Source: Candidatus Woesearchaeota archaeon (GTDB taxonomy: Archaea; Nanobdellota; Nanobdellia; Woesearchaeales; JABIAG01). Taken from it: 64,000 nucleotides of DNA. A program made the position numbers and the translations under genes. A model generated the notes under the pieces. It did no database searches. It was given only the letters and a program-made list of their open reading frames with translations, and was not told the origin of the DNA. Shown one piece after another: positions 43,616 to 53,016 of this stretch. The first letter of the stretch is position 1. Every line of letters starts with the position of its first letter. The stretch is from contig JABIAG010000001.1 of NCBI GenBank assembly GCA_018653365.1, positions 514,951-578,950 of the forward strand, written 5' to 3'.

Positions 43616-44797
43616 CTAAGACAGGAGTTCAATTACTTTCTCAACTTCATCAACAATTTTATTCACTTCCTCTTCAGTATTGTAAATGTAAAGAGAGATT
43701 CTTGTTGAAACAGGCAAGTTCTTTGCATTATAATACGAATGCACACAGTGCTGCCCAGAACGAGTTGCAATATTCGCCTTAGAATCTAAAATAGAAGAAA
43801 AATTATGCATGTCAATGTTTTCTATGTAAAAGTTGAAAATTCCCCCTCTTAACTCAGGATCTTCTGGACCGATAAGAGTTACTCTATCTTTTAACCTTTC
43901 AGTTAAGATTTTGTTTAATGATACTTCGTGTTTATGAATTTTATCTGGATTAGTTTTCATTAAAAACTTAGCTGCCTCTCCTAAACCAACAATACCTGCA
44001 TAATTTTGTAAACCTGCCTCAAACTTTTCAGGAACTTGCTCATAAGAAACACTATCATGTGTTGTGTCAGTAACTGTTTCGCCACCAACTAAAAAAGGGT
44101 CTAACTTATTGAGTTCTTCTGTTTTACCATACAAAACGCCAATACCACTAGGACCCATCATTTTATGACCTGAAAAAGCAAGAAAATCAACATCCAATTT
44201 CTTCACATCAACAGTTATGTGCGGAAGTGATTGAGCAGCATCAAGAAGCACTTTAATTCCGCTTTTATGTGCTATTTGGATTATTTCTTTAGCAGGAATG
44301 ATTACCCCATCAATATTAGAAGCATGATGAAATGAAACTAATTTAATGTTTGGGTTATTTTCTAAAGTGGTTTTGTATTCCGCTAAATTAAACGTACCAT
44401 CATCATTAAGCTTTTGAATTATTAATTGAATACCTTTTTCTTTAAGTTTAAGCCAAGGAACCAAATTAGAATTATGTTCCTTTTCAGTTATAAGAACTGC
44501 ATCTCCCTCTTCTAATTTAAAAGAATTTGCAACAAGATTAAGACCCTCAGTTGTGTTCTTAGTGAAAATAATCTCCTTTTCAGATTTAGCGTTTAGAAGT
44601 TTTTGTATTAATTTTCTAGCTCGTAACACTTCTGTAACTAATGTGTTTGCTAATTTGTGATTAGATCTACCAGCACACACAGGATACTCTTCATAATACT
44701 CTTTTATTTTATTGATAACACAATCAGGTCTTAAACTCATACAAGCACTATCTACATAAATAATATTTTTTTGTAGTACTTTGAATTGTTCTCTCAT
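43616..44797 (-). CDS. sufS: cysteine desulfurase, SufS type
   Basis: The 393-residue PLP enzyme has YVDSACMSLRP at the start, FTKNTTEGLNLVA, the histidine-rich loop VSFHHASNIDG, the PLP lysine in FSGHKMMGPSGIGVLYG and the catalytic cysteine in RSGQHCVHSYY. It takes sulfur from cysteine for iron-sulfur clusters or for tRNA thiolation (the 22980 enzyme). Its start overlaps the end of the DsbA-like gene by four bases (ATGA). Confidence 0.94.
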   Translation of the reverse strand: MREQFKVLQKNIIYVDSACMSLRPDCVINKIKEYYEEYPVCAGRSNHKLANTLVTEVLRARKLIQKLLNAKSEKEIIFTKNTTEGLNLVANSFKLEEGDAVLITEKEHNSNLVPWLKLKEKGIQLIIQKLNDDGTFNLAEYKTTLENNPNIKLVSFHHASNIDGVIIPAKEIIQIAHKSGIKVLLDAAQSLPHITVDVKKLDVDFLAFSGHKMMGPSGIGVLYGKTEELNKLDPFLVGGETVTDTTHDSVSYEQVPEKFEAGLQNYAGIVGLGEAAKFLMKTNPDKIHKHEVSLNKILTERLKDRVTLIGPEDPELRGGIFNFYIENIDMHNFSSILDSKANIATRSGQHCVHSYYNAKNLPVSTRISLYIYNTEEEVNKIVDEVEKVIELLS

Positions 44798-45711
44798 TTC
44801 AATGCCCTCTTGTAAACACGATACGGTTTAGGACCAACAAAAGGCTCGCCATTAATAAATATTGTTGGAGTTCCATACACACCAAGAGCAGTTAATGCAT
44901 TAAATTGCTCTTGTGCTAATTGAACAGACGCATTCAAACCAATACACTCAGTATACGCTGCCAAATCTAAATTAACATGTGTTAAAGCCGCACTACAAGT
45001 ATCAACAGTACACTGATCAACCTGATTACTAAACATATAATCATTAAACTCCATTAATTTAGTGGATCCCTCTTTTTCAAAAATACAATTACCATACTCA
45101 GTAAAAGATTCTAAATCATGATTAATCGGCAAATGAGCAAAAATAACAGTAGGATTTTCCTTCTCTATAAGCTTCTTAATAACAGGATAAGTTTCACGCG
45201 TGTACTCACACTCATAACACCCAATAAAAAAAACAATATTATCATCTCCTTGATTTAAAACAGGAAATAAAGAAGTGTTAAGTTGATCTAACGAAAGTTC
45301 TTTATCAACCTCCTCAGTACTACAAGAAAGCTGATTCAAAGGAGAAATTTCAGAATTGTGACCCGTAGGATCAAAAATACAAAAACCATCCTCATTAGGA
45401 CCATTACAATTACCATACACATAAAAATTATAACCAGAAATTCCAGTTTGAACAATACTCCAAATTAACAAGATAATGAAAATGAATTCAATAACATGAA
45501 AGTACTTGTAGGTAAATTTGGCAGCAGGCTTAGAAACCTTCATTAGCTTTCCAGTAATTTGTGAACGAGCTCTTTGATCTAAACGGCTTTGACACTTTCT
45601 CAAAACCAACCTTCTAAAAACACAATCAAAAGCCTCAATAGCAATACGCCTATACGATAGAGAAAAAATTCCCAAAATACCAAATACGATTAGTGCAATA
45701 ATGCATATCAT
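44794..45711 (-). CDS. membrane DsbA/thioredoxin-like oxidoreductase
   Basis: The 305-residue protein has an N-terminal membrane helix, a basic loop, a second helix (FIFIILLIWSIVQTGI), then a thioredoxin-fold domain. That domain has the CxxC motif FFIGCYECEYTRETYPVIKKL near residue 165 and a cis-proline end VYGTPTIFINGEPFVGPKPY. An internal Cys pair (QCTVDTCS) is a likely disulfide. It may form or reduce disulfides outside the membrane, fitting the Cys-rich secreted proteins in this window. Coupled to sufS by ATGA. Confidence 0.85.
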   Translation of the reverse strand: MICIIALIVFGILGIFSLSYRRIAIEAFDCVFRRLVLRKCQSRLDQRARSQITGKLMKVSKPAAKFTYKYFHVIEFIFIILLIWSIVQTGISGYNFYVYGNCNGPNEDGFCIFDPTGHNSEISPLNQLSCSTEEVDKELSLDQLNTSLFPVLNQGDDNIVFFIGCYECEYTRETYPVIKKLIEKENPTVIFAHLPINHDLESFTEYGNCIFEKEGSTKLMEFNDYMFSNQVDQCTVDTCSAALTHVNLDLAAYTECIGLNASVQLAQEQFNALTALGVYGTPTIFINGEPFVGPKPYRVYKRALK

Positions 45712-45747
45712 AGATTAAAAAATAAAAAAGAGATTTATAAAGGTTTC

Positions 45748-47139
45748 TTACCTTAACTCTGAAGGATTAAAATCAGGCAATCCCCGCTCGTTCTGAACAA
45801 CTTGTTCTAAAGTTTGTCTTACCCTCCCCACAACAACCTCACCATCAGGCATAAGTAAAACTTCCGGAGGTTGAACATCAGAATTATAATTAGCAGGAGT
45901 CATAGTAGAACAATACGCACCACACCCCCCAACTACAAAATAATCACCCATACCAGGATCAGCCATAAATCGCGGCATAACATGCTCTTCAATCTCCCCT
46001 GCCTCATTAACATTTCTTATTAAAGCCCAACTATCACCCGACTCACACTTTGTTCCAACAGGGATTACAAGACTAGCATTAATCTGTGATAGTTCGCGTT
46101 CAGTTGAAAGGATCTTACCATCTGTTCCAACAACATAAAATGGATGTTCAGAACAATACATTGCTGGGCGAGCATTAAGAGTCATACAACCCCCCTCAAG
46201 AACTATAAAGTCAAAACCATCTGCACCAGTAGATTTTTTATCAACAACCTTGGTTACAACATAACCCGCATTAGCAACCATATAAGTTCCAGGTTCTATT
46301 TCCATAGTCAATCTTCGACCAGTTTTTTGAGCAAAAGATATCAAGCACTGTTTAGCGTATCTTCCTAATTGATTTAAATCTGCACGTTCTTCACCAGGCA
46401 TTCTACCCTCTTTAACTCCCCCACCAAAGTTAATATTTTGTAAATGAGGAAGTAAATCAAGATTAGCTTCAATAATCTCTGGCAGCCGATCAACATTAGC
46501 CTGCCATTTAGCAGGACTGCCCCCAGAACCAATATGATCATGGACTGTGACAATTCTTAAATCACAGGCATCTTTTAATGCATCTCTAAATTCACTAATA
46601 TGAATTCTGAAACAAGAATAATGATCTGCAGTATTTCTAGTCCCAGACTCACCAGAACCGCCCTCTCCAGGATGAACTCCCATGGCAACAGGCAAATTAT
46701 TTGTGGCTGCAAAATCATGAACTAATTCCAACTGAGTTCGAGAACAAATATTGTAAATCATTCCATCCTGCATGAAACCTTTTAAGTCAGTAAAATTTCG
46801 TTTACTTGAAGGAACTTCCTGTGAAGTAAGCATAGCCCTATTAACAGGAATGCCTGCCATTCTTAATCTTCGCACTTCATTCAAAGTACTACAATCAAAA
46901 TACCAACCTCTCTGAGCAAGAAATTGTAAAACTGAACGATTAGAATTAGCCTTCATAGCATATCTCGGCCTTAAACCAAAAGCGTTAGGCATGTTTTTTA
47001 CAGCAACGTGTTTAGTATTAACAACCTGCATATCATAAACATAAAATGGTGGTTCAAACATCTCTGTAAGCTCAACTAACTTTTTCCCAGTCAACTGACC
47101 AAAGCCAGACATACAAGTATGATCATATCCAGTTATCAT
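45748..47139 (-). CDS. lysA: diaminopimelate decarboxylase
   Basis: The 463-residue PLP enzyme has the first-domain lysine in RPRYAMKANSNRSVL, VHDHIGSGGSPAKWQ for the phosphate, INFGGGVKEGR and a C-terminal substrate half ending in MTPANYNSDVQPPEVLL. It decarboxylates meso-diaminopimelate to lysine, the last step of the pathway. It is the last gene of the dap operon, with a 4-base overlap to dapF. Arginine-rich, lysine-poor like the other three dap genes. Confidence 0.93.
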   Translation of the reverse strand: MITGYDHTCMSGFGQLTGKKLVELTEMFEPPFYVYDMQVVNTKHVAVKNMPNAFGLRPRYAMKANSNRSVLQFLAQRGWYFDCSTLNEVRRLRMAGIPVNRAMLTSQEVPSSKRNFTDLKGFMQDGMIYNICSRTQLELVHDFAATNNLPVAMGVHPGEGGSGESGTRNTADHYSCFRIHISEFRDALKDACDLRIVTVHDHIGSGGSPAKWQANVDRLPEIIEANLDLLPHLQNINFGGGVKEGRMPGEERADLNQLGRYAKQCLISFAQKTGRRLTMEIEPGTYMVANAGYVVTKVVDKKSTGADGFDFIVLEGGCMTLNARPAMYCSEHPFYVVGTDGKILSTERELSQINASLVIPVGTKCESGDSWALIRNVNEAGEIEEHVMPRFMADPGMGDYFVVGGCGAYCSTMTPANYNSDVQPPEVLLMPDGEVVVGRVRQTLEQVVQNERGLPDFNPSELR

Positions 47140-48005
47140 TCTAACACCTCTCTTAAACGTTCAACGTTTTCAATTGTTTTACCAAGATCAGTCATATAAA
47201 ATTCACCACAATAGTTTGCAGTACCAGTCATTCTAATCTCATTTCTTTCATTAATTTTTATTTCTAAACTACCAATAGGAAAGTTAACTTGCACAGAACT
47301 ATCCAACACTCCGGATTTGTAACCGGCTAAAGCAACAGCACAAGCACCAGTACCACACGCTAAAGTGTAACCCGCACCACGCTCCCAAACTTCAACATCA
47401 ACCGTTTGCCTATCCCGAGGAATAACAAATTCAACATTAGTTTTTTTAGGAAAGTGCGGATGAGTTTCAACATCCTTTCCCAAAGTTTTAGTTAAATGAC
47501 ACAATCCACTTACCGGAACTTCATCATCTGCAAAAACAACAAAATGAGGATTGCCAACACTAACTTCATGACCCCTAAGTTCTCTATAACCCAAATCTAA
47601 TTCAGTTTCTCCACCATAAACGCCTTTGCCCATGTTCAAAGAAATCGTATCATCATCATTAAAACGACCAAACTTATTGCCTGCAAGTGCAGTAGAAATT
47701 CTAACAGTTTTTCTTCCCTTAGGAAGTAAATGATCTTTTGCAAGAAGAGCTAAACACCTAGCTCCATTACCACACATCTCAACCTCTTCACCATCAGGAC
47801 CGTTATAAATAGACATGCCAACATCAACACCTCGCCAAGGAATTGTCTGCCAAACAATCATTTGATCCGCAGCAACACCATAAGTTGGATTACAAACAGC
47901 CCGAGCTATCATATCATAACCAATTGCTTTAAGGCTATCCGAAGCCCTAACTAAAGCTTGAGTATTACCCAAACCTTCCATTTTAACAACATGTAATTGA
48001 CTCAT
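47136..48005 (-). CDS. dapF: diaminopimelate epimerase
   Basis: The start is ATG 48005 (MSQLHVVKMEGLGN), which matches the usual KMhGLGN start and is preceded by GAGGTAATA; the 29 residues added by the track have no basis. The 289-residue enzyme has both catalytic cysteines: EMCGNGARC and YTLACGTGACAV. It interconverts LL- and meso-diaminopimelate. By hand count it has 14 lysines and 16 arginines. Confidence 0.95.
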   Translation of the reverse strand: MSQLHVVKMEGLGNTQALVRASDSLKAIGYDMIARAVCNPTYGVAADQMIVWQTIPWRGVDVGMSIYNGPDGEEVEMCGNGARCLALLAKDHLLPKGRKTVRISTALAGNKFGRFNDDDTISLNMGKGVYGGETELDLGYRELRGHEVSVGNPHFVVFADDEVPVSGLCHLTKTLGKDVETHPHFPKKTNVEFVIPRDRQTVDVEVWERGAGYTLACGTGACAVALAGYKSGVLDSSVQVNFPIGSLEIKINERNEIRMTGTANYCGEFYMTDLGKTIENVERLREVLE

Positions 48006-48015
48006 TTGTATTACC

Positions 48016-49341
48016 TCAAAACTCAAAGTTATGTCTTCCCAGCCTAATGTATAACTCGGATAACACCCGTTCATCAGCTTCTGCACAACCAATTAACTTA
48101 TTACGTTCACCACTATCAAAAGTAGCAGAAAATCTCAAATAAGCACCAGCATCATCCCAAGGAACAGTAGATATTCCATCTCTTAACAATACTTGAGAAG
48201 CTGCTTCAGCAGGTCCTAAAAGCTTACCAGGGTTGGCTAAATCAGGAACTCCCTCCATGGAAACACCATCAATACTAACTGGAGCAGGAACATACATGAA
48301 AAAAGTGCCTCCAGGCATTTTAACATCAAATCCATTGTCATTTAACACATCAGCCATACCCAACAAACGTCGATGGTACTTTTCGGTGATTTGTGGTGTG
48401 ATATGTGGAAAATTGTTTAATGTATCACAAGCACCCCTCTGAATAAATGGGCTTTGACCAGAATTGGCATTATCTTTAACATGAGCATAAGCAGCCATAA
48501 ACCTTGGATGCCCAACAACCCAACCCAGTCTCCAAGGAATTTCATTACCCATTTTAGACATAGAGTACATTGCAAGAGTACAATCCATACCTCTATCTGA
48601 TAATAATGGGCTGGTTGTTTCTTCTTGGAAATTAATTCCTGCGTAAGCAGCATCATGAGCTATAATAAACCCTAAATCATGAGCCATTCCGACAACATCA
48701 TCATAAAACTCCTGAGGAGCATCCGCACCAGTAGGATTATTTGGGTAATTAAGATAAACTAACTTAACTCTGCCAGTATCTTCACGTTCATTAAATTTCT
48801 CAACAGTATTTCTTAAAACCGTTAAGTTTGGAAGAAAACCATTTTTTTCTAACAAAGGCACAGTTAATTTTTTACCACCAAAATATTCAGTCCATGTACC
48901 CATCACACCATAACCCGGAACAGTCATAACAGATGCATCACCAGGATTAACAAAACAAGCAGGCAATAAATGCAAAGCATCCTTAGAACCAATCGAATGA
49001 ACTAAATAATTTTTTATTCCAGAATCATTACCTGGAAGCGGAACACCGAAAGCACGCTTCATATACATTGCAGCAGCACGTTGAAACTCAATAATACCAT
49101 TATCAGCATAATCATTACATTCAGGATTATCAACATGACGTTTAAGAGATTCTCTTGAACTTTCAGGTGCCAAACCATCATGCGAACCAACCCCAAAATC
49201 CAAAATTTCAACATCAGGATGTGCTTCCTTAAATGCAGCCTTTGCTCTTTTAATCTTTTCAAACTTATAAATTGCTGTATCCTTACCAAACTCAGGTCCA
49301 TCAATTCTATCTGCAAACATTTCTTCAGGTATTAAAGCCAT
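48016..49341 (-). CDS. dapL: LL-diaminopimelate aminotransferase
   Basis: The start ATG 49341 (MALIPEEMFADRI) lies one base after the dapB stop and about eight bases after GGAGGA. The 441-residue class I/II aminotransferase has DFGVGSHDG, LVHSIGSKDALHLLP, YLNYPNNPTGA, the PLP lysine in MYSMSKMGNEIPWRLGW and the closing STVPWDDAGAYLRFS. The pattern matches DapL, which makes LL-diaminopimelate from tetrahydrodipicolinate in one step and replaces DapD/DapC/DapE. Arginine-rich, lysine-poor. Confidence 0.9.
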   Translation of the reverse strand: MALIPEEMFADRIDGPEFGKDTAIYKFEKIKRAKAAFKEAHPDVEILDFGVGSHDGLAPESSRESLKRHVDNPECNDYADNGIIEFQRAAAMYMKRAFGVPLPGNDSGIKNYLVHSIGSKDALHLLPACFVNPGDASVMTVPGYGVMGTWTEYFGGKKLTVPLLEKNGFLPNLTVLRNTVEKFNEREDTGRVKLVYLNYPNNPTGADAPQEFYDDVVGMAHDLGFIIAHDAAYAGINFQEETTSPLLSDRGMDCTLAMYSMSKMGNEIPWRLGWVVGHPRFMAAYAHVKDNANSGQSPFIQRGACDTLNNFPHITPQITEKYHRRLLGMADVLNDNGFDVKMPGGTFFMYVPAPVSIDGVSMEGVPDLANPGKLLGPAEAASQVLLRDGISTVPWDDAGAYLRFSATFDSGERNKLIGCAEADERVLSELYIRLGRHNFEF

Positions 49342-49342
49342 T

Positions 49343-50257
49343 TTATTCATCCTCCGCAACAGGTAATCCAACCCGTAAATTTCTATTATAAACACCAGGT
49401 GCTTGTTCTAATAATATTGGAACATCATCAAGTGCACCATCAACATAATCCCTTCTTCCTTGAGAAACTTCTCTAAACGTTTCTACAATGTCTCCACTTC
49501 TTTCATCCATGAAATAAACCTGATGAATACCTGCAACATCACCAAAACGAACAGCAACAAGAGGAAGTCTTCCACTTCTCAGTGTCCTTGCTTCAGCCAC
49601 TTTCTTTCTAACCTCTCGGGTAAGTGCAATATAATCCCAATCAGGCATATCTGGATCGGCATTTAAATCAAGTTGATACTCTTCAAAGCCCTCAGGCCAA
49701 ATAGCTCTTTCAATATCAAAATCCAACCCATCAAAAGTTTGCCCAACAGATTCATAACCTGCCATGATTAACCTACCAAGAGTTTTAGCAGTACCAGAAA
49801 CGTCATTAGTTTTACCTTTGTGATGAACTTCAACAACAAAAGGTTGATAACCTTCTTGAGCCATTTCAGGAGAAATATCTTTTATCTTTCTAAAAAAAGC
49901 ATTAACAGCAGGAGAAAAATTAGCAGCATAAAATAAGCGTTTACCCCAAGTAACAGCATCAGCATGTAACGCAGAAAGTTTTTCTATATCCTCACTACCA
50001 TCATACAATTCACAAAATTCAGTAGTACCTAAAACAACATCACAACCCGCACGCATGCATTCCTGAGCAACATCCCTTCCAGTTCCTGGCGGAGTAAAAG
50101 CAAAAGCAAGATCTGCATCTCGTAAGCGGTTATGATTCCAGTTTGACATTCCATTAACATGCGGATCAACAATGTCAATAATATTCATCCCTCTTTCTTT
50201 CATAACTTCTTGAAATAACTTTCCCATTTTACCAAAACCAATAATTGCATAGTTCAT
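49343..50257 (-). CDS. dapB: 4-hydroxy-tetrahydrodipicolinate reductase
   Basis: The 304-residue protein has a nucleotide-binding IIGFGKMGKLF, the loop FAFTPPGTGRDV, and the substrate motif EVHHKGKTNDVSGTAKTLG of DapB. It makes tetrahydrodipicolinate for DapL. GGAGGAA lies five bases before the start, and a roughly 60-base leader carries a 14-base palindrome. It is the first gene of the operon dapB-dapL-dapF-lysA. DapA must be encoded elsewhere. Lysine-poor. Confidence 0.9.
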   Translation of the reverse strand: MNYAIIGFGKMGKLFQEVMKERGMNIIDIVDPHVNGMSNWNHNRLRDADLAFAFTPPGTGRDVAQECMRAGCDVVLGTTEFCELYDGSEDIEKLSALHADAVTWGKRLFYAANFSPAVNAFFRKIKDISPEMAQEGYQPFVVEVHHKGKTNDVSGTAKTLGRLIMAGYESVGQTFDGLDFDIERAIWPEGFEEYQLDLNADPDMPDWDYIALTREVRKKVAEARTLRSGRLPLVAVRFGDVAGIHQVYFMDERSGDIVETFREVSQGRRDYVDGALDDVPILLEQAPGVYNRNLRVGLPVAEDE

Positions 50258-50300
50258 TCTATTCCTCCATCAAGACAACTAGAAAAAATCCCTAAGAAAC

Positions 50301-50314
50301 CAGTAACGTTACTG
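50301..50314 (-). promoter_or_regulatory. 14-base palindrome in the dap operon leader
   Basis: CAGTAACGTTACTG is a perfect palindrome. A TATA-like TTTAAATAAC on the minus strand (about 50340-50350) would start transcription close to 50318, so the palindrome lies at the first transcribed bases. This is a good operator position for a repressor responding to lysine. As RNA it could form only a short hairpin, so it is not a classic lysine riboswitch. Confidence 0.5.
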
Positions 50315-50368
50315 TCTCGCATATCCACGAGTAATATGATGTTATTTAAAAAGATTTATCTTCTAGAC

Positions 50369-51244
50369 TTATTTTAATTTCTCAACTAATTTCTTTTTTC
50401 TCAAATCAGCATCCTTAATAGAAATATCAACATGAGACAATGGTTTGATCTTAGTAACTAATGCGTGTTCGAGCTTTTTAATTTTTTTAGCAGCATCTTG
50501 AACTTTCATTTTAGGGGGGAGAATAATTTTAACATCTGCAGAAAACTTAACCCCTCTACGTTGAGTTTTAATATTAACAACCTCTAACTTTCTTCTTTTC
50601 AAAACATCTCTAATCAACTCTTCTTTGTCATCCCCTGCAGAAGCATCAATTAAGTTATGAAACGCCTCTCTTCCTAACAAAAATGCTTGGAACAGTACCC
50701 AAACTCCAACAATTAATGCAATTAAAGGATCTAAATAAATCCAAAAACGAGAAAACAAAATACCAATAAAAACAGCAGCCGAAGTAAGAACATCAATTCT
50801 AGAATGCGTACCATCAGCAATTAATGCTAAACTATTTTCTTTCTTCCCAACCTTAAGTTTAACTCGCGCACTAATCTCATTCATAATTGCAGAAAACGCC
50901 ATAATACCCAAAGCAACATAACTATGTTGAAGAATGGTGGGTTGAGTGAAACCAATAAATGCCTTGTAAATAATATATAAAGCAGACAAAAAGATGATAA
51001 TTGTGACAATCAAACCAGTAAGAACCTCAACCTTATAATGACCATAAGGATGTGTTTTATCTTTAGGCTTTTTAGAAATTCTAATACCTGCATAATTAAT
51101 TGAAGAAGCGAAAATATCAGAACCAGAATTAACCGCGTCAGCCAAAACCGCATAAGAACGAGAAAAAATACCAATAACTAACTTCAATGCAAATAATAAA
51201 AGATTAACAAATATTCCAGTTAACGCAACACGCTCTGTTTTCAT
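50369..51244 (-). CDS. cation diffusion facilitator (CDF) transporter
   Basis: Start ATG 51244 (MKTERVALTG) is preferred over TTG 51250. The 291-residue protein has six membrane helices with the metal sites LADAVNSGSD and LIADGTHSRIDVLTS (the latter is H-x-x-x-D, the former D-x-x-x-D-like with Asn-Ser), THPYGHYKVE in a loop, and a C-terminal cytoplasmic CDF domain. It exports zinc, iron or manganese. Confidence 0.92.
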   Translation of the reverse strand: MKTERVALTGIFVNLLLFALKLVIGIFSRSYAVLADAVNSGSDIFASSINYAGIRISKKPKDKTHPYGHYKVEVLTGLIVTIIIFLSALYIIYKAFIGFTQPTILQHSYVALGIMAFSAIMNEISARVKLKVGKKENSLALIADGTHSRIDVLTSAAVFIGILFSRFWIYLDPLIALIVGVWVLFQAFLLGREAFHNLIDASAGDDKEELIRDVLKRRKLEVVNIKTQRRGVKFSADVKIILPPKMKVQDAAKKIKKLEHALVTKIKPLSHVDISIKDADLRKKKLVEKLK

Positions 51245-51322
51245 TAACAAACAATTAGAATAAGAGTATATAATAGTTTTGATATTACAACCTTTAAAAG
51301 TTAAATAACGATTCCATACACT

Positions 51323-52300
51323 ATGTTACAAGCAATAGATAGAGAAAGAATTCTGCAAGAAGAAAACCCTCTTTGGGAAGAATTAGAACAACTCTTATTT
51401 CAACAAATTGATGATCATTATACAAAACAAGCGCGAGCTTCTTTACATAAAGTAGACCTCAGATGGGGCGATACTCCAGAATCATTAAGAACTGCAGACA
51501 ACAGACAAAGAACCATTGTGGATGTTTTATTCGAAGAATCTTTTAAACGAGTGAAAAAAGAAATAGGACCTAGAATTGTAGAATTGACAAGCACGCCAGT
51601 TGAATTCATGCAACACTTTAGTGAAGTGTATGCAAGAGCCGACGCAGAAGTAAAAAGAGCAATGAAATCTGGAGAAATAGATTTAACAGGTGTTCGAAAT
51701 GCAGAAGAATTTATGCAAGAATATGATGTAGAAAACGACATTGAAATAACACATGCAACATTTGAAAATCAGCAAACAACAAGTACACAAACCGAACTTG
51801 CATACCAAAAAGCAGTAAAAGAAAAAAGGTATGAAGATGCAAGCACAATTCTTGACGGATTAAGAGTAATTGCAAGAGAAAAAGAACTAAGTTATCAAAG
51901 TCAAATACTAAACTGGGGAATAAACCTTGCAGTAGAAACCGGAAATGTAGCTGCATTCTTAGACAGACTAAGAGAGGCCGATGCATTACATACTCCAGAC
52001 AATGGTGGCGTAGATAGAAATTATTTCAAAACTGTGACATCAGCACTAGTAAACAAAAGATACTTAGTGGGATTTTTAACAGCTGCTGCAAGACCACTGA
52101 CGGATTTACAACAAAGAGAACTAATAGAAATGACAAATGGACAATTTCACGAAAGACTACTACAAAGATTTTTTGATTTAGAAAAGGTTCCCTCAGAAAG
52201 CACATTCGAAGAATTAGTGAAAACAACTGCGCGAGAAGTATGTGATGGAATTTCAAGATTACACCCCGAACCAATAAGAATAAACCCAGTATATCACTAA
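51323..52300 (+). CDS. hypothetical helical protein
   Basis: The 325-residue protein is predicted almost entirely helical (ALHKVDLRWG region, AYQKAVKEKRYEDASTILDGLRVIAREKEL, AAFLDRLREADALH). It may be a TPR- or ARM-like repeat protein. By hand count it has 26 arginines against 15 lysines. A TATA element (ACCTTTAAAAGTT) precedes the ATG. No family is recognised. Confidence 0.6.
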   Translation: MLQAIDRERILQEENPLWEELEQLLFQQIDDHYTKQARASLHKVDLRWGDTPESLRTADNRQRTIVDVLFEESFKRVKKEIGPRIVELTSTPVEFMQHFSEVYARADAEVKRAMKSGEIDLTGVRNAEEFMQEYDVENDIEITHATFENQQTTSTQTELAYQKAVKEKRYEDASTILDGLRVIAREKELSYQSQILNWGINLAVETGNVAAFLDRLREADALHTPDNGGVDRNYFKTVTSALVNKRYLVGFLTAAARPLTDLQQRELIEMTNGQFHERLLQRFFDLEKVPSESTFEELVKTTAREVCDGISRLHPEPIRINPVYH

Positions 52301-52965
52301 GTCTTTACAGCAAAAGTACTTGGAGCAAATCTACCAACCTTTGGACCATCATGAACATCTAGCTGGGCTGCACGCATTGCATCCCTAACCTTTCTTGCAC
52401 AAGAATAAGTCGCAATAATAGAATTAGGTTGCATTCGCTTACTAATATCTTTAATAAAAGGTTCTGACCACATTTCAGGACAGGTTTTAGGAGTGAAAGG
52501 ATCAAGAAATACTGCATCGTACAGATCTGTTAATTTGTTAACTGACTTTCTAGCATCATCCAAAATTAAAGTAATTTTAATGTTCTTATCTTTCTTGTTG
52601 GGAAGGCCAAGACAGGCCTTAGCAGCTTCCTGAATTATTTTATACTCTTGTTTTAGATCATCTTTAAACTTCATCTTAATTATTTGTTCAATAACTTCCT
52701 TATCATTTTCCAATCCAACAATTTCTATTTTTACTTTAGGGTTGGACTGTTTAGCTAAATGAATTGCTAACAAACTATTATAACCAATACCAAAACAAAC
52801 ATCTAATATTTTTATACTACCTGTTTTAGCAAGTTCAGGAATCTTAGTAGGAATAACAAATTTCTTCTCAGCTTCCTCCATAGCACCAGTAACAGAATTA
52901 TAAACATCCTGAAAATACTCATTAAAAAAAGTTATGCTACCATCCTTAGTTTTGACTTCTTTCAT
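52297..52965 (-). CDS. MnmC-like (DUF752) methyltransferase
   Basis: Start ATG 52965 (MKEVKTKDGSITFF) is supported by ATTTATAAAGAT about 26 bases upstream; the 46 extra residues in the track are spurious. The 222-residue enzyme has the DUF752 pattern: EYFQDVYNSVTGAMEEA, SAM motif ILDVCFGIGYNSLLAIH, VFLDPFTPKTCPEMW and the ending IATYSCARKVRDAMRAAQL with VGRFAPSTFAV. It likely methylates a tRNA wobble base. Convergent with 51323 (4-base overlap). Confidence 0.85.
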   Translation of the reverse strand: MKEVKTKDGSITFFNEYFQDVYNSVTGAMEEAEKKFVIPTKIPELAKTGSIKILDVCFGIGYNSLLAIHLAKQSNPKVKIEIVGLENDKEVIEQIIKMKFKDDLKQEYKIIQEAAKACLGLPNKKDKNIKITLILDDARKSVNKLTDLYDAVFLDPFTPKTCPEMWSEPFIKDISKRMQPNSIIATYSCARKVRDAMRAAQLDVHDGPKVGRFAPSTFAVKT

Positions 52966-53016
52966 GATTATAGAAGTAAACAAATCTTTATAAATTATTG
53001 CAAATTCTTCTACAAA

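Noticed and set aside
50258-50360. Lysine riboswitch
   Set aside because: The leader is far too short for the known lysine aptamer and the known conserved bases are absent.
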